From NCBI RefSeq assembly GCF_004745945.1, contig NZ_SRLE01000012.1:186001-250000 (forward strand): a DNA stretch of 64,000 nt. Reading direction: 5' to 3'. Position 1 is the first letter of the stretch; every line of letters starts with the position of its first letter. A program made the position numbers and the translations under genes. Shown piece after piece: positions 17,565 through 27,472 of the stretch. The stretch is from Mangrovimicrobium sediminis (GTDB taxonomy: Bacteria; Pseudomonadota; Gammaproteobacteria; Pseudomonadales; Halieaceae). The notes under the pieces were generated by a model, which saw only the letters and a list, made by a program, of their open reading frames with translations, was not told the DNA's origin and made no database searches.

Positions 17565-20500
17565 ATGTTCAGCGCGTTTTTCATACACCGCCCCAAGTTC
17601 GCGATGGTCATCTCCATCGCGCTGACCCTGGCCGGTCTGCTGGCCATCAACCTGCTGCCGATCAACGAGTACCCGGCCATCTCGCCGGTCAACATTGTCG
17701 TCTCAGGCACCTACCCCGGCGCCTCGGCGGAGATCGTCGAGGCCACCGTGGGCATTCCCATCGAGGATGCGGTGAACGGCGTGGAGAACATGATCTACAT
17801 GAACTCCAAGAGCGCCAACGACGGCAGCTATTCGCTGACCGTGACTTTCGAGGTCGGCGCGGACCCGGACATGGCGCTGGTGCGCGTGCAGAACCGGGTC
17901 AAGCTGGCGGAGTCCTCGCTGCCCTCGGAGGTGACCGCCATCGGCCTGAATATCGCCGAGCGATCGCCGGACATGCTGAAGATCATCAGCTTCCAGTCCA
18001 CCGATGGCTCGCTGGATTACAAGTTCATCTCCAACTACGTGAAGATCAACCTGCTCGGTGCGCTGTCGCGTATCGACGGTGTGTCCTCGGTGAGCATCCT
18101 CGGCGAGGCGGAATACTCAATGCGCCTGTGGCTGAACCCGGACCGCATGGCGGTGTACGGCCTCTCGGTACAGGACATCGCCAGCGCCCTGCGCGAACAG
18201 AACGTGCAGGTCGCGGCGGGCAAGATCGGCGCGCCGCCCTTCGACGGCGCCCTGCAGACCGAGTACACGCTGCAGACTAAGGGCCGACTGGAGGACGTGG
18301 AGGAGTTCCAGAACATCGTGCTGCGCGCGCGCACCGACGGCTCGGCCATCTACCTGAAGGACGTCGCCGACGTGGAACTGGGGCAGGCCAGCTACGGCAT
18401 TTTCGGCGAGACCAACGGCCGCCCGGCGGTCAACCTGGCGCTGTACCAGATGGCCAACGTCAACGCGCTGGAGGTGGGGGAGAGTATCGACACGCTGGTG
18501 GCGGAACTGGCCGAGCGCTTCCCCGAAGGCATGGAATACGTGATCGGCTACGACACCACGCGCTACGTGGAAACCGCGGTCACCCAGGTCATCATGTCCC
18601 TGGTACAGGCGGTACTCCTGGTCATCGCGGTCACCTACGTATTCCTCGGCAGCTGGCGTTCGGCCCTGGTGCCGAGCATCGCCATTCCGGTGTCGCTTAT
18701 CTCCAGCTTCGTGGTGCTCATGCTGGCCGGCATGAGCATCAATACGGTGACCCTGTTCGGCCTGATCCTGGCCATCGGTATTGTCGTCGACGACGCCATC
18801 CTGGTGGTGGAGAACTGCGATCGCCACCTGCGCGAGGACCCGGACATGACGCCCGCGCGCGCCGCCGAACTGACCATGCGCGAGGTGGGCGGCGCGATCA
18901 TCGCCACCACCCTGGTGCTGCTCGCGGTGTTCACTCCGGTGGCGCTGCTGCCGGGGATCACCGGTGTCATGTACCGGCAGTTTGCGGTGACCATCTGCGT
19001 GGCGGTGCTGTTTTCATCGCTGGTGGCACTGACCCTGAGTCCGGCCCTGTGCAGCCTGCTGCTGCGCCCGGGCGAGGCCCACACCGCCGCATGGTACCGG
19101 CGTTTCCTGCAGGGTTTCGGCGCGATCACCGAGCGTTACAGCCGCGGCGTGGGCTGGGTGCTGCGCCACCTGCGCATCGTCGCGCTGCTGTTCGTGGCCT
19201 GGATGGGGGCGACCCTGTTTGGCTTCGTCACCACGCCGACCGGTTTTGTGCCCGCCGAGGACAAGGGCGTGATGTTCGTCAGCGTGCAACTGCCGGACGC
19301 GTCCTCCATGCAGCGTACCGAGGACGCCATGCACAAGGTGTCGGATATCCTGCGCGAGGAATCGGCGGTGGAATCGGTCACCGCGATCACCGGTTTCTCC
19401 ATTCTCTCCGGCGCGCGCGCGAGCAACGCCGGCACCCTGTTCGTCGTGTTGCGGCCCTGGGAGGAGCGCGACGACAGCCAACAGTCCGCCTTCGCAGTGG
19501 CCCAGCGTACCAACGTGCGCGCCTTTACCGAGGTTCCCGAGGCCTCGGTATTCGCCCTGACCCCGCCGGCAGTGCCCGGTATCGGTGCGGTGGGCGGCCT
19601 GGAGATGATGCTGCAGGACACCCTGTCGCGCCCGCCGGCGGAGCTCTCCGGCGCCCTCAACCAGTTGCTGGTGGAGGCCAACCAGTCGCCGGCGCTGCGC
19701 AACGTATTCAGCGCTTTCCGCGCCAACGTGCCGCAATACTTTATCGACATCGACCGGGTCAAGGCGAAGAGCCTCGGTGTCTCGCTGTCCGAGATATTCG
19801 CCACCCTGCAGGCGCAGATGGGCTCGCTGTACATCAACGACTTCAACAAGTTCGGCCAGACCTACCAGGTGGTGATGCAAGCCGAGTCGGACTTCCGTTC
19901 GGACCTGTCGGACCTCGACAAGTACTACGTGAAATCCAGCTATGGCGGCATGGTCCCGCTCAGCGTACTGGTGAGCACACGACCGATTCTCGGCCCGGAC
20001 GTGGTGACCCGCTTCAACCTGTTCCGCACTGCGCCGATCAACGGCGATGTCGCCCCCGGTTACAGCACCGGCGAGGCGATGAGCAAGCTGGAGCAACTGG
20101 CGCGACAGGTCCTGCCCAACGGTTACGCCACGGCCTGGACCGGTATGGCCTACCAGGAGCAGGCCGCAGGACAGAGCGCGATCTACGCCTATCTGCTGGC
20201 GCTGGTGTTCGTCTACCTGTTCCTGGTTGCGCAGTATGAAAGCTGGTCGGTTCCCGCGGCGATCATCCTGGTGGTCCCGATGGCGATCGGTGGCGCGCTG
20301 TTGGCACTCAACCTCGCCGGACTCGCGCTCAACCTCTATGCGCAGATCGGCATCGTGCTGTTGATCGGCATGGCGGCGAAGAATGCGATTCTTATCGTCG
20401 AGTTTGCCCGGCACCTGCGCGAGGAGGAGGGCGTGGGCATTCTCGATGCCGCCCGGCAGGCCGGCCGCCTGCGTTTTCGCGCGGTGTGCATGACCGCGGT

Positions 20501-20732
20501 GTCGTTCATCCTCGGTATCCTGCCGCTGGTCCTGGCCTCCGGTGCCGGCGCGGCGGGGCAGCGCTCGCTGGGGCTGACCGTGTTCGGCGGTATGCTCGCC
20601 GCATTGCTGGTGGGTACCTTGTTCATTCCCGGTTTCTACGCCATCGTCCAGGCCCAGCGCGAGAAACTCAAGGCGCGGCTTGGCATGCATACACCGAAAA
20701 CCTCCGAGCACACCACAGAAACGCCCGAATAG
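17565..20732 (+). CDS. RND multidrug efflux pump (HAE-1/AcrB type)
   Basis: Inner-membrane proton-driven transporter of 1055 residues, typical of AcrB/MexB. N-terminal [16 protein letters not shown], porter-domain phrases [20 protein letters not shown] and [17 protein letters not shown]4 contains the proton-relay Asp pair in [20 protein letters not shown], and TM10-11 contain [16 protein letters not shown] with the relay Lys. The internal duplication and two large periplasmic loops are clear. It forms an operon with the adaptor. Substrates are unknown; probably drugs, solvents or bile-like compounds. Confidence 0.96.
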   Translation: MFSAFFIHRPKFAMVISIALTLAGLLAINLLPINEYPAISPVNIVVSGTYPGASAEIVEATVGIPIEDAVNGVENMIYMNSKSANDGSYSLTVTFEVGADPDMALVRVQNRVKLAESSLPSEVTAIGLNIAERSPDMLKIISFQSTDGSLDYKFISNYVKINLLGALSRIDGVSSVSILGEAEYSMRLWLNPDRMAVYGLSVQDIASALREQNVQVAAGKIGAPPFDGALQTEYTLQTKGRLEDVEEFQNIVLRARTDGSAIYLKDVADVELGQASYGIFGETNGRPAVNLALYQMANVNALEVGESIDTLVAELAERFPEGMEYVIGYDTTRYVETAVTQVIMSLVQAVLLVIAVTYVFLGSWRSALVPSIAIPVSLISSFVVLMLAGMSINTVTLFGLILAIGIVVDDAILVVENCDRHLREDPDMTPARAAELTMREVGGAIIATTLVLLAVFTPVALLPGITGVMYRQFAVTICVAVLFSSLVALTLSPALCSLLLRPGEAHTAAWYRRFLQGFGAITERYSRGVGWVLRHLRIVALLFVAWMGATLFGFVTTPTGFVPAEDKGVMFVSVQLPDASSMQRTEDAMHKVSDILREESAVESVTAITGFSILSGARASNAGTLFVVLRPWEERDDSQQSAFAVAQRTNVRAFTEVPEASVFALTPPAVPGIGAVGGLEMMLQDTLSRPPAELSGALNQLLVEANQSPALRNVFSAFRANVPQYFIDIDRVKAKSLGVSLSEIFATLQAQMGSLYINDFNKFGQTYQVVMQAESDFRSDLSDLDKYYVKSSYGGMVPLSVLVSTRPILGPDVVTRFNLFRTAPINGDVAPGYSTGEAMSKLEQLARQVLPNGYATAWTGMAYQEQAAGQSAIYAYLLALVFVYLFLVAQYESWSVPAAIILVVPMAIGGALLALNLAGLALNLYAQIGIVLLIGMAAKNAILIVEFARHLREEEGVGILDAARQAGRLRFRAVCMTAVSFILGILPLVLASGAGAAGQRSLGLTVFGGMLAALLVGTLFIPGFYAIVQAQREKLKARLGMHTPKTSEHTTETPE

Positions 20733-20869
20733 GTACTTTTCTCGCCTCGGGGTCTCGCGCGTTGACGGCCTTGCACTAAACTACGTGCAGGCTTCCGCTA
20801 CAGGAACAGGAAGCAAGAGGTGCCTACGGAAGAAAACCGGCGCCGATCCAACGCAACAAGGAGTAGGTT

Positions 20870-21409
20870 ATGAAAGCAGTTTTTTACAGGGTAAAGGGCA
20901 GTGCAATCCAGGGGCGTCGCGCCCTGACCGGCGCAGCGGTCGCGTTATCGCTGCTGGCCGGCGGAACCGCGGTGGCGGCGACGGAGGTCTCCGACACGGT
21001 CAAATCGGGGGGCGGCTCGGCGAGCCCGACGACCGCCGCCGGTGACACCTTGTACACCTTCGTAATCGTGTCGCCAGGGAGTAACGGCAGCCCGGATTGC
21101 CCGGTGTACGTCACCAACTTCTCGGTCACCATCGACCGCAATGACTCGCCGCGCAAACTGGCCTGGGCGCCCAAGGTGCTCGACCCCAACTCACCCACGG
21201 GCTTCAGCCCCTTCGACCTCGACTTCAACGTGATCTTCGACCCGTTCGAGGGCCCGACGGCACTGGAGACGATGACCACTCCCGCGTACACCAAGCGCAC
21301 CGTCAACCCGATCGTGTTCGGCAGCATCCCGGACAACGACATCGACTACAAGTACACCCTGTACACCGACGGCTGCGACCCGATCGACCCCTACGTGCGC
21401 ATCCGCTAG
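20870..21409 (+). CDS. Exported protein of unknown function
   Basis: Protein of 179 residues. The N-terminus is long and basic, followed by ALTGAAVALSLLAGGTAVAA, a signal peptide cleaved near residue 36. The mature part is acidic and rich in Asp, Pro and Thr, probably beta-rich (DTLYTFVIVSPGSNG, YVTNFSVTIDRND), with two cysteines (PDCPVYV and DGCDPID) that may form a disulfide. I recognise no family. ATG 20870 has AAGGAG eight bases upstream, which supports real translation. It is convergent with rep. Confidence 0.75.
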   Translation: MKAVFYRVKGSAIQGRRALTGAAVALSLLAGGTAVAATEVSDTVKSGGGSASPTTAAGDTLYTFVIVSPGSNGSPDCPVYVTNFSVTIDRNDSPRKLAWAPKVLDPNSPTGFSPFDLDFNVIFDPFEGPTALETMTTPAYTKRTVNPIVFGSIPDNDIDYKYTLYTDGCDPIDPYVRIR

Positions 21410-21431
21410 TCGCGGCGCGCGCCATCTTCAT

Positions 21432-23429
21432 CTAGCCTAACAGGCTCTTCAAACCGGCCAGGGTCTCCTGGCCGCGTTTCACGTTGGCCTCGGGGGCGTC
21501 GTCCTCGCGGCCCTGCCAGCGCAGGTCATCCTGTGGCAGCTCCGCGATAAAACGGCTGGGTTCGCAGTCGATGCTCTCACCGAACTGGCGGCGCTTGCGC
21601 GCCATACACATGGTCAGGCTCTGCCGGGCGCGGGTAATGCCGACGTAAGCCAGGCGGCGCTCCTCGTCGATATTGCCCTCGTCGATGCTGCTGCGGTGGG
21701 GCAGCAGTTTTTCTTCCATGCCGATGATGTAGACGTGGGGAAACTCCAGGCCCTTGGAGGCGTGCAGGGTCATCAACTGTACCGATTCGGGGCCCGCGGC
21801 CTCTTCCTCCTGCTGCTCGAGCAGGTCGCGCAGCACCATGCGCGAGATGGCCTCGTCGAGGCCGACCTCGTCCTCGCCCATCAGGCGCTGCAGGCCGTCG
21901 ACCAGGAAATCCACGTTGCTCATGCGCCGCTCGGCGACCTCGCGGCTGGAGCTTTGCGAGCGCAGCCACTCGAAGTAGTTCATGTCGCGCAGCATACTGC
22001 GCACCGCGGCGATGCCGTCGCCGGCGTCCACCGCGCGTCGTACGCCGTCCAGCCAGTTGCGGAACTCGCGCAGCCGGGCCAGGCCCGCCTCGTTCATCTG
22101 GCTGCTGTCGACACGGCCGATGGCCGCCGTCAGCGAACAGTGCACGCCGTTGGCGAACTGGCCCAGGGCTTCCAGGGTGGTGGCGCCGAGCTTGCGCCGC
22201 GGCACGTTGGCGATGCGCAGGAAGGCGTTGTCGTCGTCCGGGTTGAGCAGCAGCCGCAGGTAGGCCATGACGTCCTTGACCTCGTTGCGAGCGAAGAAGG
22301 AGGTGCCGCCGGAAAGATGGTAGGGCACCTGCTGTTGCTGCAGCTCCAGTTCCAGCAGTCGCGACTGGTGGTTGCCGCGGTAGAGAATGGCGTAGTCGCC
22401 GTAGCGGCCGCCCTTGCGCAGCTTGTGGTCGATGATCTCCGCCACCACCTGGGTCGCCTCGTCCTGTTCGTCGGCGCACTGCAGCACGCGCAGCGGTTCG
22501 CCGGGGCCCAGCTCGCTCCACAGGGACTTGTCGAACAGGTGGCTGTTGTTGGCGATCAGGGTATTGGCGGCGTTGAGGATGCGCCCGGTGGAGCGGTAGT
22601 TCTGCTCCAGCTTGACCACGCGCAGGCCGGGGAAGTCCTCCTGCAACTGGCCGAGGTTCTCCGGCCGCGCGCCGCGCCAGGCGTAGATCGACTGGTCGTC
22701 GTCGCCGACCACGGTGAGTCCGCCGCGCATCCCGATGAGCTGGCGCACCAGCAGGTACTGGCTGGCGTTGGTGTCCTGGTACTCGTCCACCAGCAGGTAG
22801 TGCAGCTGGTTCTGCCAGCGCTCGAGGATATCCGGGTGCTCCTCGAACAGCAGGGTGGGCAGCAGGATGAGGTCGTCGAAGTCCAGCGCGTTGTAGGCGC
22901 GCAGGGCGCGCTGGTAGCGCAGGTAGGCCTGGGCGCAGAGCATCTCGGCCGGACCCTGGGCCGCGGCCACCGCCTGCTCGGGCAGCACGCGGTCGTTCTT
23001 CCACTGCGAGATGCGCTGTACGATGTTGCCGGCCTGGTCGCCGTCGGCGCCGTGCTCGCTGACCAGCAGGTCGCGCACCAGGGCCTGGCCGTCCTGGTTG
23101 TCGAAGATGGAAAAGCCGTTTTTCAGGCCCAGCTGGCGGCGCTCGGTGCGGATGATCTTCAGGCCCAGCTGGTGGAAGGTGCTCACCGTCAGGCCCTCGC
23201 TGGCGCCCCCGCCGAGCAGCTTGCCGACGCGCTCGCGCATCTCCCGCGCCGCCTTATTGGTGAAGGTCACGGCGGCGATGCGGTTGGCGCGGATGCCGCA
23301 ATTCTCGACCAGGTAGGCAATTTTCTGGGTAATCACGCTGGTCTTGCCGGAGCCGGCACCGGCGAGCACCAGCAGGGGGCCGTCGATATAGCGCACGGCC
23401 TCGCGCTGTCGGGGGTTGAGTTGGCTCAC
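21432..23429 (-). CDS. rep: ATP-dependent DNA helicase Rep
   Basis: Superfamily 1A 3'-5' helicase of 665 residues (E. coli Rep 673), helping forks past bound proteins. Motif Q LNPRQREAVRYIDGPLLVLA, Walker A GAGSGKTSV, motif Ia TFTNKAAREMRERV, motif II VDEYQDTN, motif III VVGDDDQSIYAWRGA, motif IV QNYRST, motif V LMTLHASKGLEFPHVYIIG and motif VI YVGITRARQSL. LNPRQREAV at the start and the length favour Rep over UvrD/PcrA. The start is GTG 23429, with only a weak ribosome site. Confidence 0.94.
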   Translation of the reverse strand: MSQLNPRQREAVRYIDGPLLVLAGAGSGKTSVITQKIAYLVENCGIRANRIAAVTFTNKAAREMRERVGKLLGGGASEGLTVSTFHQLGLKIIRTERRQLGLKNGFSIFDNQDGQALVRDLLVSEHGADGDQAGNIVQRISQWKNDRVLPEQAVAAAQGPAEMLCAQAYLRYQRALRAYNALDFDDLILLPTLLFEEHPDILERWQNQLHYLLVDEYQDTNASQYLLVRQLIGMRGGLTVVGDDDQSIYAWRGARPENLGQLQEDFPGLRVVKLEQNYRSTGRILNAANTLIANNSHLFDKSLWSELGPGEPLRVLQCADEQDEATQVVAEIIDHKLRKGGRYGDYAILYRGNHQSRLLELELQQQQVPYHLSGGTSFFARNEVKDVMAYLRLLLNPDDDNAFLRIANVPRRKLGATTLEALGQFANGVHCSLTAAIGRVDSSQMNEAGLARLREFRNWLDGVRRAVDAGDGIAAVRSMLRDMNYFEWLRSQSSSREVAERRMSNVDFLVDGLQRLMGEDEVGLDEAISRMVLRDLLEQQEEEAAGPESVQLMTLHASKGLEFPHVYIIGMEEKLLPHRSSIDEGNIDEERRLAYVGITRARQSLTMCMARKRRQFGESIDCEPSRFIAELPQDDLRWQGREDDAPEANVKRGQETLAGLKSLLG

Positions 23430-23603
23430 GGGGCGTTCTGGGTGGTTACCGGCACTGACAGGCCGGCCAGTTTACCCCGCTGCCGCGCGCTTGCACAGGA
23501 CCGCCGGTCGCCGGGGCGGGAGTTGACGCGCTGGGGTAGAACACGGATCATCACTACCCCCTCCGGGATACGGAATTCCCGGGAAAAACAGAGGTTTTAT
23601 CCC

Positions 23604-24953
23604 ATGAGTACAGAACAGTCCCTGCCCGAAACCGCCGAAGACAGCCCCGCCGTGAGCCAGCGCTCGCTGGCGCGCATGCTGGGTTCGGTGATGGACGTGG
23701 GGCGGGTGATCCTCACCCGGCGCGGGCTGATCAGCTCCCCGGGCACCGCGGCGGAAAAGGCCCTGCTCGAGGAGTGCCGGGAGCTGCTGTACCACCGCGG
23801 CGAGGCGTCGGGGCTGGCCCTGGCGCGGGATATCCTCGACAAGTACCAGCGCGCGGACGCCAGTGATCGCCTGGCCTTCTTCCGCGGCCTGGCGCGGGAC
23901 TTCGAACCCGACAGCGAGGCGGTGCAGGCTGCGGCCACTGCCTACGTCGGCGACCCTTCGCGCAAGCATTTCCAGAACCTGTCCAAGGCCATGGAGTCGC
24001 CGCGGCAGAAGCTGTTCCGGCGCATCAACATGGCGCCGGGGGGCACCGCGGTGCTGGTCAAGATGCGCGAGCAGATCCTCGATCTGGAGCGTGACCACTC
24101 GGAGCTCAAGCCCGTAGCACACGACCTGCGCCAGTTGTTCGTGTCCTGGTTCAACAAAGGCTTCCTGGAACTGCGCCACATCGACTGGGGCGCCCCGGCG
24201 CTGGAACTGGAAAAGATCATCGCCTACGAGGCGGTGCACGAGATCAACGGCTGGGACGACCTGCGCAGCCGCCTGCGCGACGACCGCCGCTGTTTCGCCT
24301 TCTTCCACCCGGCGCTGGAACACGACCCGCTGGTCTTCGTCGAGGTGGCCCTGACCGACGCGATCCCCGGCGCCATAGCGCCCCTGCTCGACCAGGATCG
24401 CGACTCGCTGCCCAGCAGCAAGGCCAATACCGTCGTCTTCTATTCCATCAGCAACTGCCACCGCGGCCTCGCCGGCGTCTCCTTCGGCAACTTCCTGATC
24501 AAGAGCGTGGTCGAGGAGCTCAAGCAGGAGATGCCCTGGCTCAAGCAGTTCGTGACCCTGTCGCCGGTGCCGGGCTTCCGTCGCTGGCTGCTGAACGCGG
24601 ACCTCTCGGAACTGGTCGACGAGGACATGATCGCGCGGGTCAAGGCGCCGGTGGGCAAGGTGGTGGAATCGGAGACCAAGGAGGCGCTGATGAAACTGTG
24701 CGCCCACTACCTGGTGCGCGAGAAGTCCGGTGTGCTGGCCAGGGACCCGGTCGCCCGTTTTCACCTCGGCAACGGCGCCCGCCTGCACCGCATGCACTGG
24801 GGTGCGGACCTCACCGCCAAGGGTCGCGAGCAGGCCGCCGGCATGATGGTCAACTACCTGTACGACCTCGGCAAGATCGAGGAGAACCACGAGGCCTACT
24901 TCGACCAGGGCGTGATCTCGGTGTCCAAGACCATCACCAACCTGCTCGACTGA
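23604..24953 (+). CDS. Malonyl-CoA decarboxylase
   Basis: Protein of 449 residues converting malonyl-CoA to acetyl-CoA and CO2. The N-terminal helical domain (about residues 20-170) is followed by the GNAT-like catalytic domain with the family signatures HIDWGAPALELEKIIAYEAVH, CFAFFHPALEHDPLVFVEVAL and VVFYSISNCHRGLAGVSFGN. The catalytic His and Ser of the family fall in FFHP and in this SIS/SFGN region. A C-terminal FHLGNGARLHRMHWGAD follows. ATG 23604 has AGAGG at nine-base spacing. It stands alone, without the matB synthetase or the mad cluster in the window. Probably a cytoplasmic role in fatty-acid or malonate metabolism. Confidence 0.94.
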   Translation: MSTEQSLPETAEDSPAVSQRSLARMLGSVMDVGRVILTRRGLISSPGTAAEKALLEECRELLYHRGEASGLALARDILDKYQRADASDRLAFFRGLARDFEPDSEAVQAAATAYVGDPSRKHFQNLSKAMESPRQKLFRRINMAPGGTAVLVKMREQILDLERDHSELKPVAHDLRQLFVSWFNKGFLELRHIDWGAPALELEKIIAYEAVHEINGWDDLRSRLRDDRRCFAFFHPALEHDPLVFVEVALTDAIPGAIAPLLDQDRDSLPSSKANTVVFYSISNCHRGLAGVSFGNFLIKSVVEELKQEMPWLKQFVTLSPVPGFRRWLLNADLSELVDEDMIARVKAPVGKVVESETKEALMKLCAHYLVREKSGVLARDPVARFHLGNGARLHRMHWGADLTAKGREQAAGMMVNYLYDLGKIEENHEAYFDQGVISVSKTITNLLD

Positions 24954-24974
24954 GCCCGCTCCCGCGCGCCGGCC

Positions 24975-25652
24975 CTAGGCTGGCGGCGCGGCCAGGTCCC
25001 CGGGCGGCTCCACCGCCAGGCTGGATAACGCCAGTACCGCCTGGGTGCGCGATTGCACACCCAGCTTGCGGAAAATCTCCGTCATATGCGCCTTGATGGT
25101 CGCTTCCTTTACGTTCAATTCCCACGCGATCTGTTTGTTGAGCAGTCCCTCCACCAGCATGGAGGCGACGCGGAACTGTTGCGGGGTGAGGTTGGACAGG
25201 GCATCGGCCACATCCAGCGACTGCAGGGAGGCGCCACTGGCGTTGGCGTCCAGCCCCGGGTGCAGTTCGCGCTCGCCGGCCAATACCCGGCCGATGCTGC
25301 CCTGCAGGGTGGCGACATCCGACGACTTGGAGAGAAAGCCCGCGGCGCCGTGGTCTATGGCGCGGCGCACGGTCTCCGGGTGGGAATTGGCGGAGACGAC
25401 CACGACCGGCGTTTGCGGGCGTTGCCCGATGAACCAGGACAGCGCCGAAAAACCCAGCGCACCGGGCATGTGCAGGTCCAGCAACAGCAGGTCGATCTGC
25501 GCGTGCGCCTCGACCTGCGCCTGCAGGGCGGCGACGCTATCGGCGCTGAGCAGTTGCGCCTCGGGGTAGGCCTGCGTGATCACCTGTTCCAGGGCGCTGC
25601 GGAACAGCGGGTGATCGTCCGCGACCAGAATACAAAGCGTGGTGGCGTTCAC
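24975..25652 (-). CDS. LuxR/NarL-family response regulator (CrbR/ErdR-like)
   Basis: DNA-binding response regulator of 225 residues. The receiver domain has VADDHPLFRSAL, phospho-acceptor Asp in LLLLDLHMPG (about residue 57), PVVVVSAN and the switch Lys in GAAGFLSKSS. The C-terminal LuxR helix-turn-helix is NLTPQQFRVASMLVEGLLNKQIAWEL then VKEATIKAHMTEIFRKLGV. The sequence resembles CrbR/ErdR-type regulators that control acetate and alcohol metabolism in Pseudomonas and Vibrio. No partner kinase lies in the window. It is divergent from the porin gene and is the best candidate to bind the TAGACCAAAGTC sites nearby; that link is inference. Confidence 0.9.
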   Translation of the reverse strand: MNATTLCILVADDHPLFRSALEQVITQAYPEAQLLSADSVAALQAQVEAHAQIDLLLLDLHMPGALGFSALSWFIGQRPQTPVVVVSANSHPETVRRAIDHGAAGFLSKSSDVATLQGSIGRVLAGERELHPGLDANASGASLQSLDVADALSNLTPQQFRVASMLVEGLLNKQIAWELNVKEATIKAHMTEIFRKLGVQSRTQAVLALSSLAVEPPGDLAAPPA

Positions 25653-25807
25653 TGGTGGTGAGTCCCTGCTTGTAGTTATAGCTGTATTGTCCGGACACCA
25701 CCGCGGGCTGGCAAGCCCCGCGGTTGGCGCCGGTCACGGGCTGTGTAACGGCGAGGCACTCACACTCGGGTACTCAAACAAAAGTACGTGGAAGCAGGGA
25801 GGTACCC

Positions 25808-25837
25808 AAAAAAAGCCGGGCAAACGCGTTGCCCGGC
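25808..25837 (-). terminator. Strong rho-independent terminator, minus strand
   Basis: On the minus strand GCCGGGCAA pairs perfectly with TTGCCCGGC around a five-base loop, followed by seven T residues (25814-25808). It lies 155 bases upstream of the response-regulator start, so it ends a separate short transcript or attenuates the regulator leader. Confidence 0.8.
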
Positions 25838-25882
25838 AACACAGCAGACCCCAGGCGGGGCCTACGGGGGGTTAGAACAGGT
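25808..25882 (-). ncRNA. Candidate small RNA (about 75 nt)
   Basis: The minus strand here has the parts of a short independent transcript: a TAGACCAAAGTC box (25930-25919), a TACACT -10 (25893-25888) about 32 bases further, a predicted start near 25882, an internal CCCC-GCCT-GGGG hairpin and the strong terminator at 25837-25808. The box-to-(-10) distance matches those of the porin and DUF4212 promoters. It may instead be an attenuated leader of the response-regulator mRNA. No similarity to a named small RNA is claimed. Confidence 0.5.
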
Positions 25883-25918
25883 GGATTAGTGTAGGCGCCC
25901 GGTGCGGGGCGGGTATTC

Positions 25919-25930
25919 GACTTTGGTCTA
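25919..25930 (-). promoter_or_regulatory. TAGACCAAAGTC box, divergent promoter
   Basis: An exact TAGACCAAAGTC on the minus strand, identical to the box at 27388-27399. Its centre is about 32 bases from the TACACT hexamer serving the candidate small RNA or regulator leader. Confidence 0.6.
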
Positions 25931-25945
25931 CAGCGGCGGTCAATT

Positions 25946-25989
25946 TTGACCAAGGTCTAATGGGTCGCGCCCCGGCAGGGGGCTAATAC
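25946..25989 (+). promoter_or_regulatory. Porin promoter with TTGACCAAGGTC box
   Basis: TTGACCAAGGTC (25946-25957) matches 10 of 12 positions of the repeated box. TAATAC (25984-25989), a -10-like hexamer, lies 32.5 bases from its centre. This placement, near -42 to the predicted start, is typical of a class II activator site. Confidence 0.55.
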
Positions 25990-26032
25990 TGTGCGGGCTC
26001 ATCCACACAAACGCTAACAGAGGGAGCGCACG

Positions 26033-27379
26033 ATGAATAAAAAACCCCTTGCCGCCGCCTTGCTGGCTCTTGGCTCCATGACCTATGCCGCCACTGGCCA
26101 GGCCGCGACTGCGGAGGAACGCATCGCCGAACTGGAACGCCAGCTCGCCGAGCTGAAGGCCATGGTGGCCGCCAACAAGGATGCGGACACCGTCCAGGAA
26201 CAGGCGATCACCGCCAACAGTGAAAGCATCAAGACCAACGCTGCCGATATCGAGGAAGCCCGGCCCATGGCCAAGGGCACCAAGTTTACCTACGGCGGCT
26301 TCATCCAGCTGGACGCCATCGCCTCTGACTACAGCGAGGGCAAGCCCGGCAACAACCTGATCGACGATTTCCTCGTGCCCTCCCTGATCCCGGTGGAACC
26401 GGCCGGTGGCAGCGGGGATTCCTACACCTCGACCAACCTGCACGCCAAGACCTCGCGCTTCTTCTTCACCACGGCGACCGAGACCGACGTGGGCAAGATA
26501 TCCTCGCGTATCGAGCTGGACTTTATCCTCAGCGGTAGCGGCGACGAGCGCATCTCCAACTCCTGGAACTCGCGCCTGCGCCACGCCTTCCTGCAGTGGG
26601 ACTACGCCAAGGGCAGCTCGATCATGGCCGGCCAGAGCTGGTCGACGTTCTTCAACGTCGGCGCCCTGCCGGACAACCTCGACTTCGTCGGCCCGGTGGG
26701 CACCATCTTCGTGCGCCAGCCGCAGGTCCGCTGGACCATGGGCGGCCTGCAACTGGCGGTGGAGAACGCGGCCACCCGCCTCAATGGCGTGGCCTGGGAC
26801 AACGACCACGAGGGTATCCCGGACCTGATCGCGCGCTACAACGCGACCATGGGCAGCCTGTCCTGGTCGATCGCCGGCATGGGCCGCGAGCTCAGCTACG
26901 AGGACCGCTCCAACCTCAGCGTGGAAGGCGCCAACGACTCGCAGTACGGCTACGCCCTGAGCTTCGCCGGCAAGTGGGGCATCGGCGCGGACGACCTGCG
27001 CTTCATGTTCAACTACGGCGACGCGCTGGGCCGCTACATGGGCCTCAACGCCTTCAACGACGGCTATGTCGACACCAGCGGCGACATCCAGACCACCGAC
27101 CAGTGGGGCGGCTTCATCGCCTACCGCCACGTGTGGTCGCCGAAGTGGCACAGCACCTTCTCCTACTCGATGGCCCAGGTGGACAACCCGGGAAGCAACG
27201 ACTTCGCCGGCGCCGACGGCCTGGCCAGCGAGTACCAGTCGATGCACGCCAGCCTGAATTACCAGCCGCACCCGAAGCTGCGCTTCGGCGGGGAGCTGAT
27301 CTGGGCGGAGAAAGAGCTGGAGGATGGCCGCAGCGGCGACCTGAGTCGCTTCCAGTTCGCGGCCAAGTACGGCTTCTGA
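26033..27379 (+). CDS. DcaP-like outer-membrane porin
   Basis: Porin of 448 residues. A signal peptide (KKPLAAALLALGSMTYAATGQAA in outline) is followed by a coiled-coil segment (residues about 28-80, AEERIAELERQLAELKAMV), then a beta-barrel beginning KFTYGGFIQLDAIASDYSEG and ending FQFAAKYGF with the terminal Phe. N-terminal coiled coil plus GGFIQLD-type first strand is the pattern of the DcaP family, trimeric channels for dicarboxylates and related acids. The ATG has GAGGGAG just upstream. The promoter carries the shared box, so expression is probably tied to the downstream symporter. Confidence 0.9.
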   Translation: MNKKPLAAALLALGSMTYAATGQAATAEERIAELERQLAELKAMVAANKDADTVQEQAITANSESIKTNAADIEEARPMAKGTKFTYGGFIQLDAIASDYSEGKPGNNLIDDFLVPSLIPVEPAGGSGDSYTSTNLHAKTSRFFFTTATETDVGKISSRIELDFILSGSGDERISNSWNSRLRHAFLQWDYAKGSSIMAGQSWSTFFNVGALPDNLDFVGPVGTIFVRQPQVRWTMGGLQLAVENAATRLNGVAWDNDHEGIPDLIARYNATMGSLSWSIAGMGRELSYEDRSNLSVEGANDSQYGYALSFAGKWGIGADDLRFMFNYGDALGRYMGLNAFNDGYVDTSGDIQTTDQWGGFIAYRHVWSPKWHSTFSYSMAQVDNPGSNDFAGADGLASEYQSMHASLNYQPHPKLRFGGELIWAEKELEDGRSGDLSRFQFAAKYGF

Positions 27380-27387
27380 GAACGGCC

Positions 27388-27431
27388 TAGACCAAAGTCC
27401 AAGAGCCTGCTGTCACTGCCCCGCGTAGTAT
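27388..27431 (+). promoter_or_regulatory. DUF4212/symporter promoter with TAGACCAAAGTC box
   Basis: TAGACCAAAGTC (27388-27399) is followed, 32.5 bases from its centre, by TAGTAT (27426-27431), a -10-like hexamer. Same orientation and spacing as in front of the porin. Confidence 0.6.
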
Positions 27432-27472
27432 CGGGGCAGCGACAATCATAACAATATCCGAGGAGGTATCTG

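Noticed and set aside
19014-20711. 565-codon minus frame opposite the RND pump
   Set aside because: It lies wholly within a confident gene, has the composition of a complementary-strand shadow (His, Gln, Arg-rich) and no ribosome site.
21696-23603. Very long + frame running antisense to rep and into malonyl-CoA decarboxylase
   Set aside because: Only the part from ATG 23604 matches a known family. The upstream part mirrors rep codons (high-GC shadow frame rich in V, A, H, Q).
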